From Lucinisca nassula (Eukaryota; Mollusca; Bivalvia; Lucinida; Lucinidae), in NCBI GenBank assembly GCA_963580285.1, contig OY757014.1, positions 99,884,072-99,948,071 of the forward strand: a stretch of DNA of 64,000 bases, given 5' to 3'. Below, piece by piece: positions 19,901-34,900 of this stretch. The notes beneath the pieces were generated by a model. It did not search any database, was not told the origin of the DNA, and was given only the letters and a program-made list of their open reading frames with translations. The translations under genes were made by a program, and so were the position numbers. Position 1 is the first letter of the stretch. Each line of letters begins with the position of its first letter.

Positions 19901-22900
19901 CGTGCAATTGAAAGAAGGTTGGTTTTCCCCTGCTGTTCAGTCATATGATTACAGAAGAGCTGCGTCACATACAATATGGTTCGCGTCATATGTGAACAGC
20001 AGGTCAAGTCGTGGTCGATTAAGTTCTCGCTTAATAGCTATGGACACTCACTAACTCACTCTGTTGGCTTTCGACACTAACAGCACGGAGCCCGAAATGT
20101 TCGAATGCAAAAAAAGGCCTTTACATGCAGGCAAACATGACACTTTTTACTTTTGTTATGGCTGTAAGAATTTTATTTCTTTCACAAAATGCCAAAAACG
20201 CATCTGTGTATATTGCAAATTTGCCAGGTTTCTGCAACTGTTAACATGATAACGTTGAATTTGGATATTTCAGAAAACTAGATCTTTCAAATTTCTCATT
20301 TCGAAAGCATGCCGTATACAAATACATTGTAAAATTACAGCCAAAAAAAAAAAAAAAAAAAAAAAAAACGAAGTGGCTATTGACAGTTAACTGGCAATAG
20401 CGGTTTTACTTTAAAATTGCTATTGCCAGTTAACTGCTTAACTTGCAATAGCGGTTTTACGTTCAATAGCCATTTCAACGTAAAACCGATGAAAAAGATG
20501 AAAAATTGTGATAATTTTCTTATTTCTGCTCAAAACATAGATTGTGGGTACACGTTAGAACCGCCTCATCGAGGCGGTTCTAACGGATACCCACAATCTA
20601 TATTTTAGAGCAGAAATAAGAAAAAAATAAGATTTACCACTGTAAACCCCAGTTTTACTATATATAAGTGGGTTTCAAGGGGGTCAGAATTATACAGGCG
20701 TGTTTTCGTGATGTAAAGTTTAATTTTAACTATCAAAATATAGAACGCCTCAAAATGTACCTTCTTGGAAATTATGACCTATAGTGATTATATCACAGAC
20801 AATTGTGTGCTTTTATGAATGCGGATGCATAAATTAGCAAGTCGGTCGAATATAAATACTTTTAAACCCCACTTTATACCGAGAAAAGTATGGTTTATTA
20901 GGGAATACATTACTGAGTTGCTTTATAATTTGTTTTGCTCAGAAACATAGTTTTTGCGTTTTACCGCCCCCGCCCATCGGAGCTTGAAGAAATAGATGGG
21001 CTGCATGATGCTTCCACGCAGAGCTGAAACCGACCGCACACGAGTACTGGTTAACCGGTCTGACCAAGCAAAGCGATGCGAGTCGGCCCGTCCATGCTTA
21101 TATACCTATTGGTTTCATTGCGCGACAGGGCTTGAGATGTCATTGCATCTCAATGTCGGGTAAAAGTCCCACAAAATTGGAAGCAACGTCTCCAAAATGA
21201 CCTATACATTGTTGACCGGGACGTTAAATCTCAAATCAAACAAACAAAAGATTTTGCGTTCTTGCATACATACCTATGCGCATGGCTGTTTGAAGCCATT
21301 GTCAAATGGACCGAAAGTCGTGCTCAAACAGCAAAAATCATGTTCAAATCATGAAATTCGCGTGCTGTTTGAACATGGATTTTGATCTTTTGATATCACA
21401 AGACGGGCCTTGCTTTGTTTACGTTACGTTGAGCGACGTAACGTTATCACCCTGAACGTAGCGTTTAGGGTTCTATGACGTAACTGCATGACAACGTCAT
21501 TGTAAACAACATTCTGAACTGGCCGCCATTTTAGTTTGCCTGTCGCATTAAGAGAGTTTATATGGAATTTATATGGAGCTTTTGGGCGTTTTCGTCAAAA
21601 TTTGCTGTCGGATTCGTAAGTTATGCAAGAACAACGATCATCCATAGTTATTTCATTGCATTAACATTTGCCGGATCCCTCGGAAGAAATTTGAACATTC
21701 GGCCTAGCGGCCTCATGTTCAAACAGCTTCCTCGGGATCCGGCAAATGTTAATGCATGAAAAACCATGGTTGATCCCTATATTTGAGGCGGTTCTAAATT
21801 CTAATGGGCGCTCACAACTTTGTTCGGAGCAGTAATAAGGAAAATAATAAAACAATTCTTCCCCCAAAAAACAAAACATGCGCCGTTTTAGTACATAGAT
21901 AACGTGCGTGCGTTTGTGAATGCAAGTGTAGGAAGCCAAGAAAATAAAGTATCTGAGTTCATGAAAACTGTGGTTGTTGGTAATCCCCTTTCCATCATTG
22001 ATCAATCTTAACATCAACAAAAAAAAAAAAAAAAACAGAGCACAAACGGGAAAAGGTAATTCCATTGATGAAACTGCAATTTGTTTACACTCCAAGATCA
22101 AAAGTACGTGCATGGGGTCTTGCATTTATTGTTTATGCCCATGGGCGTAGACATTATAGACATAGGGTCCACAATGCAGGTTGACCTTTATATTTATGCA
22201 ATAACAAGTATAAGCTTTCACAAGAAGACAAAAACGACCTATAACAGGTATTAGCTAGCACACAAAAGAGGCCCACGGGCAAAGCTCCGGCACAGAATTG
22301 CTATTATATTTGTACAAACCCATATTTGCGGTCATATTTGTACAGGCTACATATTTGTACAGGCTAATACAAAACATACATCTACAAACTCTCGACCACG
22401 ACGGCTGTGGTGAGCTGAAAACTTGCTTCACCGTTAGCAATTTTTTTGTGGTTAATCTTCAATTAGTCTTCAGTAAAGTGTAGGAAGCATACTGAAGTTG
22501 CACATGTGCGGTTTTAAAGATTAGAAAGTACTTTTTGACAAAATTACAGCATTTCCAACTTTGACATTTCAGACATGATACTTCAGTCGGCAGGATCTTG
22601 GATGTAGACTTGCCAAAGACAGTTAATTGTATCAAACACATTTCTGGGATATAACATTTAATACGTGCTCAGCGTAATCCTGGCTTTTCTGTAAAAGCTA
22701 TACTTGTTATTATTTCGTTTACAGGAAACACACATTTCAAATTCATTGTATATCTGGGAATTAAAGCTTCTTTGGTGACAAAATCCGACCTGAAAATCGT
22801 TATAAGATAAACAGAATCTTACATTCGTAGTCATGGTAGTCGTTTCATACGAAATTAATAAAACTCCTGCAACCTCGTGTCGATTTTTTATGACCATGCG

Positions 22901-25900
22901 TGTAAGATCCTCGTATGCAGTGTTCTCATTAACCCATTGTATACTAGTGGACTATTCCATTGCTATATGTTGGACAAGTCCATTTGTCATATAAGCGGTT
23001 TCAGGCCTATTTTTTTTTTTTTTTTTTTTTTCATTTTTATTCAATTTTGACTGAAAATTCTGTTAGCAAAAAGTGCAGACCCTGATCAGACGCCGCGTTC
23101 TGCGGAGTCTGATCTGGGCCTGCACTGTTTGCAAAGGTACCCATTTAGGGGTTACCCGCATGTAATGGGTTAACTGCTTCGGAGTAATTTACTTCAACTT
23201 TCCATTTCTGCCGGACTCCAACTTTTTGGAAAGACTCAATAGAAAAGTATGGTAAAACTCCAACTTTTCTGGAGGACAGCATTTTACTCCAATTTTCAAA
23301 ATCCTAGTGAGAACCCTTAGTATATCATACTATTTTAACACGTCTTTTTGCTTCCAACTTGGTGTTGTTGTTTTGTTTTTACATCTTGGCCCCCATAGAG
23401 TCGGGGGAGAGTGAGTGAGTGTTTGAGTTTTACGTCCCACCAACAGCTACGGTCATACGGAGACGGGACCTAGGTTTAAAGACTCATCCGAAAGTCTGGA
23501 AAAGCCCGGGATCGATCCTGCGACCCCGGGTCTACAAGGCGAGTAGCGTAACCACTACACCACGGAGGCTTCTAAATAGAGTCGGGGGGAAAGCAAAGGG
23601 TCGTGACAGATAGAATTATATAGTATATGTATTAACATCGAACTTAAACATGTCTTTCATTATTTCTTTATGAAATTATATAAAATTTAATTGACATTCT
23701 CTTTAGAGCGCGTCCGTAATTACATTTTATAACCTAGGTGTTATAAAAATGCCTGCTATATGCAAAATCACTTGGCATCACTGTGGGAATCTTGCAATAA
23801 ACTGATGCACCGCAGTAAAATAATCTGTATCTATTTAGACTTTGCACTATAATTACATAATTTAGGGAAAATTGGCCAAGGACAAAGAAAAAAGGTCTAT
23901 GTGTACCAAACTTGACACAGTTATAAATCATTTGCAGACAGAGATAGATACTGCGCAACTGTGTGCAAATAAGTCGTGTCGTTGGAAAATACACTCATGT
24001 ATCATATGGGTTGTGTGTGATAAAGGCCTCATATTTTTTTCAGGCATTTGCAGGATTTCAGGCTTTTAGAGTCTGATTGTTTTCTTAATTTCAGGGTTTT
24101 AGATTCTGATTTTTGGTGTATATAGTCTGTTTAAAAAACTATTTAACCCTTATTTCTGACTATAAGTCAACCAAATTACTTTATATTTTCACAAAACCCA
24201 TTACAAACAGTGTATATCCTGATCAGATGGCTTCTTCAGAAGCCATCTGATCAGGATCTACACTGTTTGCAAAGGTAATGTAGTTGTGTCTTGTTCAGCA
24301 GGATAAGGGTTGAAGCTGCAAAATCGGGCCTTTCAGGCATGGAAAAGCGTGGTCATTATGAGGCCTGGTGATAACGAGTCAATGGTATCCTTAATTCTGC
24401 CCAGAAACCTATGTCGTGATTCTAACAACTACCCACAACACATGTTTTTACACAGAAATAATTTGGTTATGTGTGTGTGTGGGGGGGGGGGGGGGTGGGG
24501 GTTGCCTGTTTTCTCAGAAAATAAGTTTTAGCAGATTTCTGGGCGTTTTAATATTGTTTTGGCACCAGCTGTATTTGTTCGTTACGTGATGATGGCGCAA
24601 CTGTGATGCAGACACCGACACAAATAAATGTGCATTATACTGCACTTGACAGGAACTTGATTATGCGCAAGCGATACGTACATCAACAGACGACATTTTT
24701 CCCCTTGTAGTTTTCAAAAATAAATAAATAATTAAATAAAAAAAATGGAAAAGATAAAGTTTGACGTTGCATACAAAAAAGGAAAAAAATACATCGGACT
24801 GAAACACGAAAACTGAGAATGATGTTTTTGCAGCTCTGGAGTGCCGCGCCCCTGATGTATCAGAAGCCGAGCTGTTTTTGAGAAGCTGAGTGTAAACGAC
24901 TATTAATGGGTATATGTTTCCAACATATCGAGAATAAATCAGAGCTAGGATTGCCGTTTTTATTAGAATATTTCCAAGAGGTCTGAATAGTTCGCTTATG
25001 GAAACAAAATCACCGTTTCCATGCACCGTTTTCATGGAACGGTGGTGAGCTGATACTAAAAACAATTTACAGTCCACAAATTCGCTGGAACCTATGATTT
25101 TCGCACTTTCCATGTTTCTATGGATTAGTATTAATGACGGTCAGCCTCTCTTAAAAAATCAAAAGTCTCGCCTGCATGTTGGTATTTCGAAGGAATGGGC
25201 TATCTAACGAAAACTAGATATCCGTTAAACATGGCTTTACACATTTGTTTTGAAAGATGAGCAATTATGTTAATCGGGATAAAGATAAAGATGGGGATAA
25301 AGATTAGGGGTTGGGATCAGATCAGAGGGAAAACATATCAGGTGATGTTAATTTACATAACCTCCTGAGCTTCAAAATCACGTCAGATTAAGGCGATGTA
25401 CAGTGTTTTTTTTTGTGTGTGTTTTAGCCCCCGCCCATCGGGGCTTGAAGAAATAGATGGGCTGCATGATGCTTCCACGCAGAGCTGAAACCGACACGCA
25501 CACGAGTACTGGTAAACCGCTTAGAGGATCTAAGCCTGCTCAGGCAATGCGGTGCGAGTCGGACTGTCCATGCTTATAAAACTCTATTGGTTTCACTGGG
25601 CAGCAGGGCTTGAGATGTCATTTCATCTCACTGCCGGGTAGTAAAAGTCCCACAAAGTTGGAAGCAACGTTTCCAAAATGACCTATACAGTGTTGGCGGG
25701 GACGTTAAACCTCAAATCAAACAAACAGTGTTTTTTATGTTGTTCAATTTAGCGGCTAGATTACAGAACGGAATCACATCCAGAACGTTGATGACGTCAA
25801 AAGATTACATCACGTGAACAAGACCGTGTAGCGAATACCCTTGTAAACCTCGTGCTATATGGAGAAAATCGGAATTTCTTAAAAAATGAAGAACCGCCTC

Positions 25901-28900
25901 ATCGAGGCGCCTCATCTACCCACAATCTATATTTTAGAGCAGACCCAGTTTTACGATATAAAAGTGGGGTTAAAGGGGGGTCAAAAAGGCGTGTTTTCAT
26001 GATGAAGGCGGTTCTAACGAGAACCCACAGTCTTTATCCTAATGTTACAATTGTTCATCTAAAAACAGCTAATTCTGGTGATATAAAAAAACCGGGTGTA
26101 TTATACAAATGAGACAGAAGTCCAGGAGCCAGTTGTTCAAAACTAACGACATCGTTAGTTAACATATCGTTAAAACTTTGATCATTTAATGTGGCAAATA
26201 GGCTAATACGTTTGCTGAAAAATGAGAGCAGCTTTTGCAAATGCAAAAGCTGCTCACATTTTTTCAGCAAAAACACCAAAATATTTGATATCGTACTTGC
26301 TAGAGCAGTTAACAATATGACCACTAACGAGCTCGTTAGGCTAACGAGGCTTTGAACAACTGGGCCCTGATGATTTTAAGTACTGATACCCAGCCTATAT
26401 ATACACAATTCCGCTATCTTTCGCGAGTTCAGAAATAGCGCTTTTTCATATTTCCTCTGTAATTATGGCCCCGCCCATAGGGCCTTGAAGAAATATATGG
26501 GCTGCATGATGCTTCCACGCAGAGCTGAATCCGGCCCGCACACTAGTACTGGAAACCGCTTAGAGGATCTAAGCCTGTCCAAGAACCGCGGTGCGAGGCG
26601 GACCGTCCATGCTAACAAACCCTATTGGTTTCAATGGGCGACAGGGCTTGAGATGCATTTCATCTCAATGTCGGGTAAAAGTCCCACAAAATTGGAAGCA
26701 ACGTCTCCAAAATGACCTTTACAGTGTTGACGGGGACGTTAAACCTCAAATCAACCAACCAACCAATCATCTGTAAACAAAGATGCGGGTGCTCGTTCGT
26801 GAGAACCAACTCATTATGGTGGTTCTAAGTTGTACCGCAGTATAAATATATATACATGTACATTATGGGTACTCGTTAGAACCACCTCATTAGCATTGTT
26901 TCAGAACAAAAAACAGTCATTATATAAAGGGTGGTCAACAACTGTGTACAAGCACTTGCTAACGTGGCGTATGAATACAGTAAAATTATACTAAGACCAC
27001 CTTTGGGACTGTTCAAAAGTGGTCTTTAAGACCACTTTTTAGCTGTTCCAGTGGTTGACCATTTTTTGGAGACATTGGCTATAGAAAATACAAAGAAAGA
27101 ATAACTGAAACCCTCTCGTTAAGCTTTTAGTCTTAATTTTAGGTGGTGCTTTTAGTCTTAATTTTAGATGGACTTAACTGTAGCTAAAAAAGTAACATCG
27201 AGCCTTCTCCCGTCGTCACATTCTAATTTAATAGCCGATTTGACATTTATCATAAAAATGCGTCTGTCAACAAAATGGTGGGTGTCGATGAAAGACACGA
27301 TGGCGCTTGCAAGGCAAATATAGTAGTGAACGTCATTTGAGAAATGGATTTTTATTTTTCTGATGTTCATGAAAGTATGAACGCAGTGGGTCGCATGCAA
27401 AGTAAATAAACTCCTTCGTGGTTCATGTAAACTTTATTAGCGACCCGCTGTCGTTCATAATTTCATGAAAAGCAGAAAAATTAAGTGTATTTTTTTATAT
27501 TTACATTCTTTGCCCCTTATCACTGGGCGAAAAAATGCTTATAGGGCAAACGTTCAAAGCTGACAAAACTTTTACACGCTGTTTGTACAAAGAGCGGAAG
27601 AGCGTTGACGTAACTTAAAGTCACTGTAAATCATGTGACTCGATGCGTTCATGGAAGTATGAACTACATTGTTTTCTATTGGTTTACATTAGGCTTTACA
27701 CTGGAAATGTAAATATAGTGAGATGAAATTCGGCATCGCCGACCCCTCGTTCATCACGTGAACAAATCCGTGAAATGAACACCCCCGTACACCCCACTTT
27801 ATATAGAGAAAACTGGGGTGTACGGGGTATACATATTTTTTTCTTATTTCTGCTCCAAAACATAGGTTGTGGGTACTCGTTAGAACCGCCTGGATGAGGC
27901 GGTTCTAACGAGCACACACGACCTATATTTGCAGAATTAATAAGAAAAATATCACGGATTTTCATCAGAAAAGTAGCCATTTTGGAGATATGAAAATTGC
28001 ACTATTTCGCATGGGTATGTTTTCATAATATATAATGTTTGCCAGTTACAATTGTATGTCAGCGGCGTATCGAAAACAAAAATATTACACACAACAAGGA
28101 AATCTAGGTAAAATCATTGGGGTTAAACCCTACATACAATATAAGAATCCTATATGAGAGTGAGGGGTGGATGGAAAAATCCGTCCCGAGGGTCACTGTC
28201 CGGCATCACGAGTGCGGGACAGTGATCCCGAGGGACGGATTTTAACTGATAGTTCTAAGCTTGGAGACTCTACCAAATAGACTTGCCATTACTAACAAGG
28301 TGATAAAGTTTTAATGTAATAAAAAGTACCAAAAATGATCAGACTTTTAGGCTTTTATCAGACTAGTAGCTAGTCTACTTCTTACTCCCAGTGGCCTACA
28401 TACAAAATACAGGTGGCTGTAATACATTGCGTGATTGATAGATTAGCAGGTTGCCATGATTTCGTAACAGCAATCAGCTGATCAGAACTAACTAGATTAT
28501 GATTGTTTTGATAGTTTCTTAATCTACGTATCTGGCGGCTATTCTGCAACACGTAAGAAATAGTTATTAAGGGGAATATTTGGTTCATCATTTTTAATGA
28601 CAGATTCATTCTGTCATTTCTAGCTGTCCTGCGTGTTGTAAAGTAGTTCCGGCTTTCTTACGACTTTCTTCCGGCTTTGACCGCCAAAGAGATATGAGTC
28701 CGCACAAAAAATGTAGTCCGGTTAGGCACAGTTATCAAAATTGTACATCCTATAATCGCAATACAAACTTTTGAAGCAGACGACTTGACGATTTTATCTT
28801 ACCTTTCAGAGAGTAGATTCAGCATTTCATATGAATAAGCTGCATCATGCGAGACTGTATACCTAGATCAATGCGGCACCTGCTCAGACGTCTGCTCAGG

Positions 28901-31900
28901 TTTTACACTGTTTTCTAACAGTGCTGTCATATTTAATCCTTAAAGACCAGCCGGTCAGCTGCAGACCAGAATAGCAATGGGTTTTCCGACATTCGAGGTC
29001 AAGTCTAGGTCAGTTACAACTAGGTGTATATCAGAATTTGCGAGAAAGGCTGTCCCTTTCAACCCTGGAATATGGTACAGATACGTATGCAAACAGTGTA
29101 GGTCCTGTGATATAATTCTAGGTGCCATATTTAGCAGAATGGACGAGCCCAAATTCAGCGATGGAAGAGTACACTCCAGAAACTCAAGGCAGTGAATAAA
29201 TCAAAGCACTGACAACACTCATGCCGATTGTCTCTAAATGCAGGCTGGTCATGAACGAGGACTTGGACTGATCCGTTTAAACTTAACGGATGTTAGTAAC
29301 TGATGCAAAAAATGTAGAACAAGATCAGCACCGTGTTCTGTGGCGTTTGATCTTAGTCTACATTGTTTGCCAAATCGAACATTTTATTCAAGTGCAGATT
29401 TTACAGATAACACTTACATGTACCCAAGACTGACAAACGACCCGGCTATGTTTGGGTTGATTGTTTGGCATTCGACCAAAAGTTACTAAAACAGCGATTC
29501 AGAGCTAACGTCTACGTGACTATCACTGACTTCTCAGAATAACCTTTTTTCTTGCAGAAAATAGCCGCAGTGAGATCAGGGTATTCCATAAGACTGAAGA
29601 GGGTCATCCTGGAATCATAGGGTGAGCTTGGCAAACAGTGTAGACCAAGTTCGGACGCTGCAGAACGCGCTTCTTATCAAAATCTTCACTATTTGTTGGA
29701 ATTTCAGAGTTAAATTAAACAGTTTAATCTCAGCCCAGGACCTTTACCCCAACCTACATCCCACCAACACTTTCGGTGCTTTGGTTTTGAAACCAAACGA
29801 TTGCATGATTACAACACGCTTAGGCACCATGCCCTTAAGCTAAACAGGTTAAATCAATCAACCGTGACGTATGGTTACCAGTCCGGCCACGATCCTGTGT
29901 TTTGTTTTGCTTGATTTGAGGTTTAACGTCCCCGTCAACATTGTATAGGTCATTTTGGAGACGTTGCTTCCAATTTTGTGGAACTTTTACCCGACACTGA
30001 GATGAAATGACATCTCAAGCCCTGCCGCCCAATGAAACCAATAGGGTTTATATGCATGGACGGTCCGACTCGAACCTCTTTGCCTGGGCAGGCTTAGATC
30101 CTCTAAGCAGATTACCAGTACTCGTGTGCGGGTCGGTTTCAGCTCTTCGTGGAAGCATCATGCAGCCCATCTATTTCTTTAAGCCCCGATGGGCGGGGGC
30201 CAACGATCCTGTGTACCACCTTCACACCGGCACTGATAGAAACCACATGTTCAGGATCAAACTTTTGATGTGTGATGTAAGGTCGTGCCTAGAAAAGAAG
30301 AAATTGTATTTTGTTCTCAAAAAGCATCAAGTGAGAACGTATTACAACATTTTTCATTAAACCCTGGACAGTTAGAGTGAGTGAGTGAGTGAGTGAATGA
30401 GTGAGTGTTTGAGTTTTACGTCCCACCAACAGCTAAGGTCATACGGAGACGATACCTCGGTTTAAAGACACAAGAAGATACCTTGGTTTAAAGACACATC
30501 CGAAAGTCTGGAGAATTCCGGGATCGATCCTGCGATCCCTGGTTTACAAGGCGAGTAGCATAACCACTACACCAAGGAGGCTTTTAATGGACAATTAGAA
30601 GCTGGTCGGAAAGCGGATGGCGTTGACTCTGATTTTGGGTGCCAAATGTGTGTGATCTATTTGTCTGTTGGAGCGACATCTTACTATCAACAGAAGACGC
30701 TAGTGGACGTCGACGTAGCGGAAGAACCACGTCAGTACGTCCAGATCGATTAATCCGACAGACGCATATGCGAAGCAGATTTCCGCCGGTATCTGCTACA
30801 CTGTATATGTAGATAAACAAAGGGTTTCAACTACCGACTAATAAGCACTGACACTGTTCGTCGCCCTTATGCGATGCACTTTTGAGAGCTACACGTCCCT
30901 GTCGTGACCAAAATTAAGACGTCGACACAGTACGGAACACTTACGCTGGTGCATGAAATACGTACATGTATATTGGCGTCTAAGCGACTCGCGTGATATG
31001 CGTTTCAGTGACACATCGCACTTCAGCGTGAATCACGCCGATTGTCGTTTCGGGATGTTTCGACATATAGGTGTAAGGTATGCCGAGGCGACGCGTGCGT
31101 AATAGAGCATGACATATCGGATGGAATAAGCGAAATGGTATGTCGAGCTATTGCATGTAGCTAGCGACATTAAGAACATTCAAGATCATGGCTGAGACGT
31201 TAACTGAACAGCGAGACGTTACATCAATCAAGTGCGTCGGCTTCACGTGGTTCCATTTATTTGTATACGCTCAGAATCCGGGATATCTAATCCAGCAGGA
31301 TTACGCGCGGGTTTATAGTGCTGTTCTTACTCAAAAATGTCTTCAAGCCAATGGAATTCATGTACTGGACTGACCAGTCTTTCTCCTTCGATATCTTTGT
31401 GAAAAATGGAGAATCTTTTGGGGGGAGGTATTCACAACCGACCAGACAAAAATGTACTTAATTGACAGTAGTATTGTTAAAACTTGAATTTTAATGTTTG
31501 GTTTTGAAAACGTAAATAGTTTCTTTCCAAAATTTGAAACATCGAATGGCATTTCATGATACCGCCGGTGTATAGACATCTGCAAACATATACAATGGAA
31601 TTTGCAGAACTATTTTTTTTTAATTTTAAGATCTTTTTAGAAAGGCTGTCTGTAAGTTTTCACAGTGTTTTGATTTTCTCATAGAATCTGTCATTTCAGT
31701 GCCTTTGGCGCTTTGATTATATTCTATGTACTCGTTCAGAATGAATCATTGAAGAAAAATTATCTCAGATTTCACTTGTTTGGCCATCTGATTATCAGCT
31801 CAGCTGCGGTCAGCAAAATCCACATGTAACTACATGTACTCTGTTACATAAAATTATCCAGCATCACAGCGCGCATAACGCATTTTTAACAATATAACAT

Positions 31901-34900
31901 GTTATAATGGGCGGTATCTTGAATGATTTTGTATGTTCTGAAACACATGCAGGATGAATTAAATCTATTAAATGTGAATATAACGGTGTCATGTTTTTTT
32001 TTTTTCTGATCCACATTCTCTCATTTGCAGGTTTCAAGTTTGATACACTTCATGATCTCGATATGTGTTAATTTATGAAGTTATCTAATTCAGGTGTTTT
32101 TTTTTTTTTTAATTAATATGAGTTCACTTGTGTATGCATTTCGATAATAAAGCGTGCTTTTCTCGGTGTTGTTAATTTGTTTGTTTATAATTGTAAAATA
32201 CGCGAGATGCAATATTTTGATATACCAAATATTGACTATATAAAATAAAAAACAAAATGTGAAATAAAATTACTTGCCAAGGGAGGCAATGCAAATTTAT
32301 ATTTAACGTTACAATGGGAGGTTATCTATCTATCTATCTATCTATCTAGGTTTACTACAACACCCCCTCACGAGGATTTCTCTGATTTCAAACGTTGTTT
32401 ATCATCTGTTTGCATTAAAGTGTTTAAAACGACTTCTAAAAACTAATATGCACAGATGACATATAAAACTTCACCAAGCAATCAATTCTTTCCACGTATT
32501 TCGAATATCCTCCGAATCGACAGCCCGATCGGCAGTCATCAGCACAAATTCAGTGAGGCCCAAAATAGGTTCAATATAATCCAACAGAACCTATACCTTC
32601 CATCGTCAACTTCTTCAACAACATAGGCAAAAGCATAACACAAGACATAAGATCTTCACATAAACACATACTCTTACAAAACAATTGCTAACACAGTTTA
32701 ACATTGCACCAAATATGTTCTCAAACCATGTGTAGCAAACATTGCACCAAATATGTTCTCAAACCATGTGTAGCAAACATTGCACCAAATATGTTCTCAA
32801 ACCATGTGTAGCCTATCTTCACAACAATCTTCAGGGTCACAAAGGTCATGCATGAAAACAATTGTGGCGACCTTAATAGCTGAAGAAAGAAATGATATAC
32901 ATTGACTGTTAGTCCAATAGTTGAAAAATTAATTGCTTGCGATGAATTTAAAATCGCCAGTAGACAACAACAACAACAACACCAAACAACAACAACAACA
33001 AAAAAAAACAAAAACATTAAGTTTACACTTTTAGCTCACCAGAAATGGTCCTTAGGCAATCTACTATCTGCCACATGATTATAAGCCTACTGCTCATTTG
33101 CATTGGATGATTTTTTTTTTATGAAATTCGGCTCTTTAGTTTGGGTGCTATGGCAACTTAGAGTTTCCATTGACTTATAATGGGGAAAATTATAAAACGG
33201 AATTTACTGTTATGCCTTTCCAGATATTTTGACAAAACTTTCTTAGAAATATTTTTAGCAATCATTTTATCTGCTGTATATTTAAGGCTAACTGGTCGCT
33301 TTTATTGATTGCCATGGAAACCAAAATGCGCCCAAAAATAGAATAAAAACGCACTTAAAATAGTCTTCTCGAAAAACCATATGCTCTATGAGGCTGAGAG
33401 TTTATGGAAATATTCAACATATTTGCCTGAACAGGTTTATGTTTTTTTTTTTTTTTTTTTTGGGGGGGGGGGGGGGGGGGAATTGACCCTTTTTGTTTAG
33501 TTGCTATGGCATCTTAGAGTTTCTATAGATTTGTAATGGGGGGAATTGAAAATTTGCGTTTACTGCCAAGCCTTAGTAGATATTTTGGTAAAATGTTAAT
33601 CAAAAATATTTTTTCAGCAATTTTGTTTCTGCCATATGATTTTAGGCCTACTGCTCCTTTTCATTAGTTGCCATTGGAAACCAAAATTAAAAAAAAAACA
33701 CACAAAAAAAGAACACACAAAAAAAACACAATCATCTCATCATAAACTATATGCTTTTTGAGAATGAGGCTTTATGGAAATGTTCACCATATTTGCCTTT
33801 AGAGTTTTTGTGTTTTTTTATAAAATTTGGCTCTTGAGTTTGGTTTCTACGGGAAGTTAAGAGTTTCCATAGACTTATAATGGGGAATATTGAAAAATGA
33901 CTTATACACCTTTCAAGATATTTTAAAAACTTTCACAGAAATGTTCCTTAAACAATGTTCTATCTGCCTTATGGCCTTAAGGCTAATTGGTTGCCAGAAA
34001 TGGTTGTCAATTGTCGTTTGTTGTCTTGAAACAACACATTCAAGAGACATCAGACCTCTGAAGCCACTAGGCTGATTGGGTCCAAATTTTATCTGTAGCG
34101 TCTTTGGGCCCAGTGCTTCCTTGCTTAATTAAAACACATGGCTACCAATGGGCAGTGCTCCCTGAGCTCTGATGAGCATAGTGGCCCTTGGGCCTCTTGT
34201 TTTATCATATAACGCAATAATATCATGCAATAACCATAACACGTAATTACTGGCACATGACGCCGCCCGTTACAACCCTATCTATTAAAATTCTGAAGCA
34301 ATGAAAATCGATTTATAAATCGTTTGTTTGATTTGTTTGATTTGAGGTTTAACGTCCCCGTCAACACAATAAAGGTCATTTTGGAGACGTTGCTTCCAAT
34401 TTTGCGGGACTTTTACCCGACGTTGAGATGAAATGACGTCTCAAGCCCTGTCGCCCAATGAAACCAATAGGGTTTATTAGCATGGACGGTCCGCCTCACA
34501 CCCCGGTTCCTGGACAGGCTTAGATCCTCTAAGCGGTTTACCAGTACTAGTGTGGGTGATAGATCTTACAGTCGTGGACATTTCAAATAAAATTTATGAA
34601 ACTCGTAATATGATAGAGAATCTTACACTCGTGGTCTTTGGCTCATATTATGAATTTCATATGAAATGACCACTCGTGTAAGATCCTCTATATTCTTTAC
34701 TATTTCTTTCTTCCAGGCCCTGCTGGTCTTCGGTTCCAGGAGTCAACGCCAACCACTTGCTCAAAGCAGTGCACAGGTAAGCAAATGGGCCGCCACATGA
34801 GACTAACAAACCATTGCGATTTACGGGTTTATGTTCTTCAAATGTGCATGCGTAGCTAATTAAGGACTAGGGGTGGCTAATCGGAGCTGAAAAGATAATC

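Larger units (their letters stand above)
25208..27072 (+). repeat. Inverted duplication, right-reading copy (carries three later insertions)
   Basis: Segment order AACTAGATATCCGTTAAAC, GGGATAAAGATTAGGGGTT, GATGTTAATTTACATAAC, AATTTAGCGGCT, CTATATGGAGAAAAT, GTACTGATACCCAGCCTA, CAAGCACTTGCTAAC, ACTGTTCAAAAGTGGTCTTT recurs in reverse at 41665-42752. In this copy SINE F (25412-25724), an inverted-end MITE (26118-26370) and another SINE F (26466-26767) were added. Confidence 0.85.

Noticed and set aside
19698..20054. 119-codon open frame
   Set aside because: Starts only with TTG, no recognised family, lies between MITEs inside intron 1.
21661..22125. 154-codon reverse open frame
   Set aside because: Overlaps a perfect hairpin and a family H remnant; composition is not protein-like.
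24661..25113. 150-codon reverse-strand open frame
   Set aside because: No recognised domain, low-complexity Phe/Tyr-rich end, no codon bias or splice context; likely chance in intron 1.
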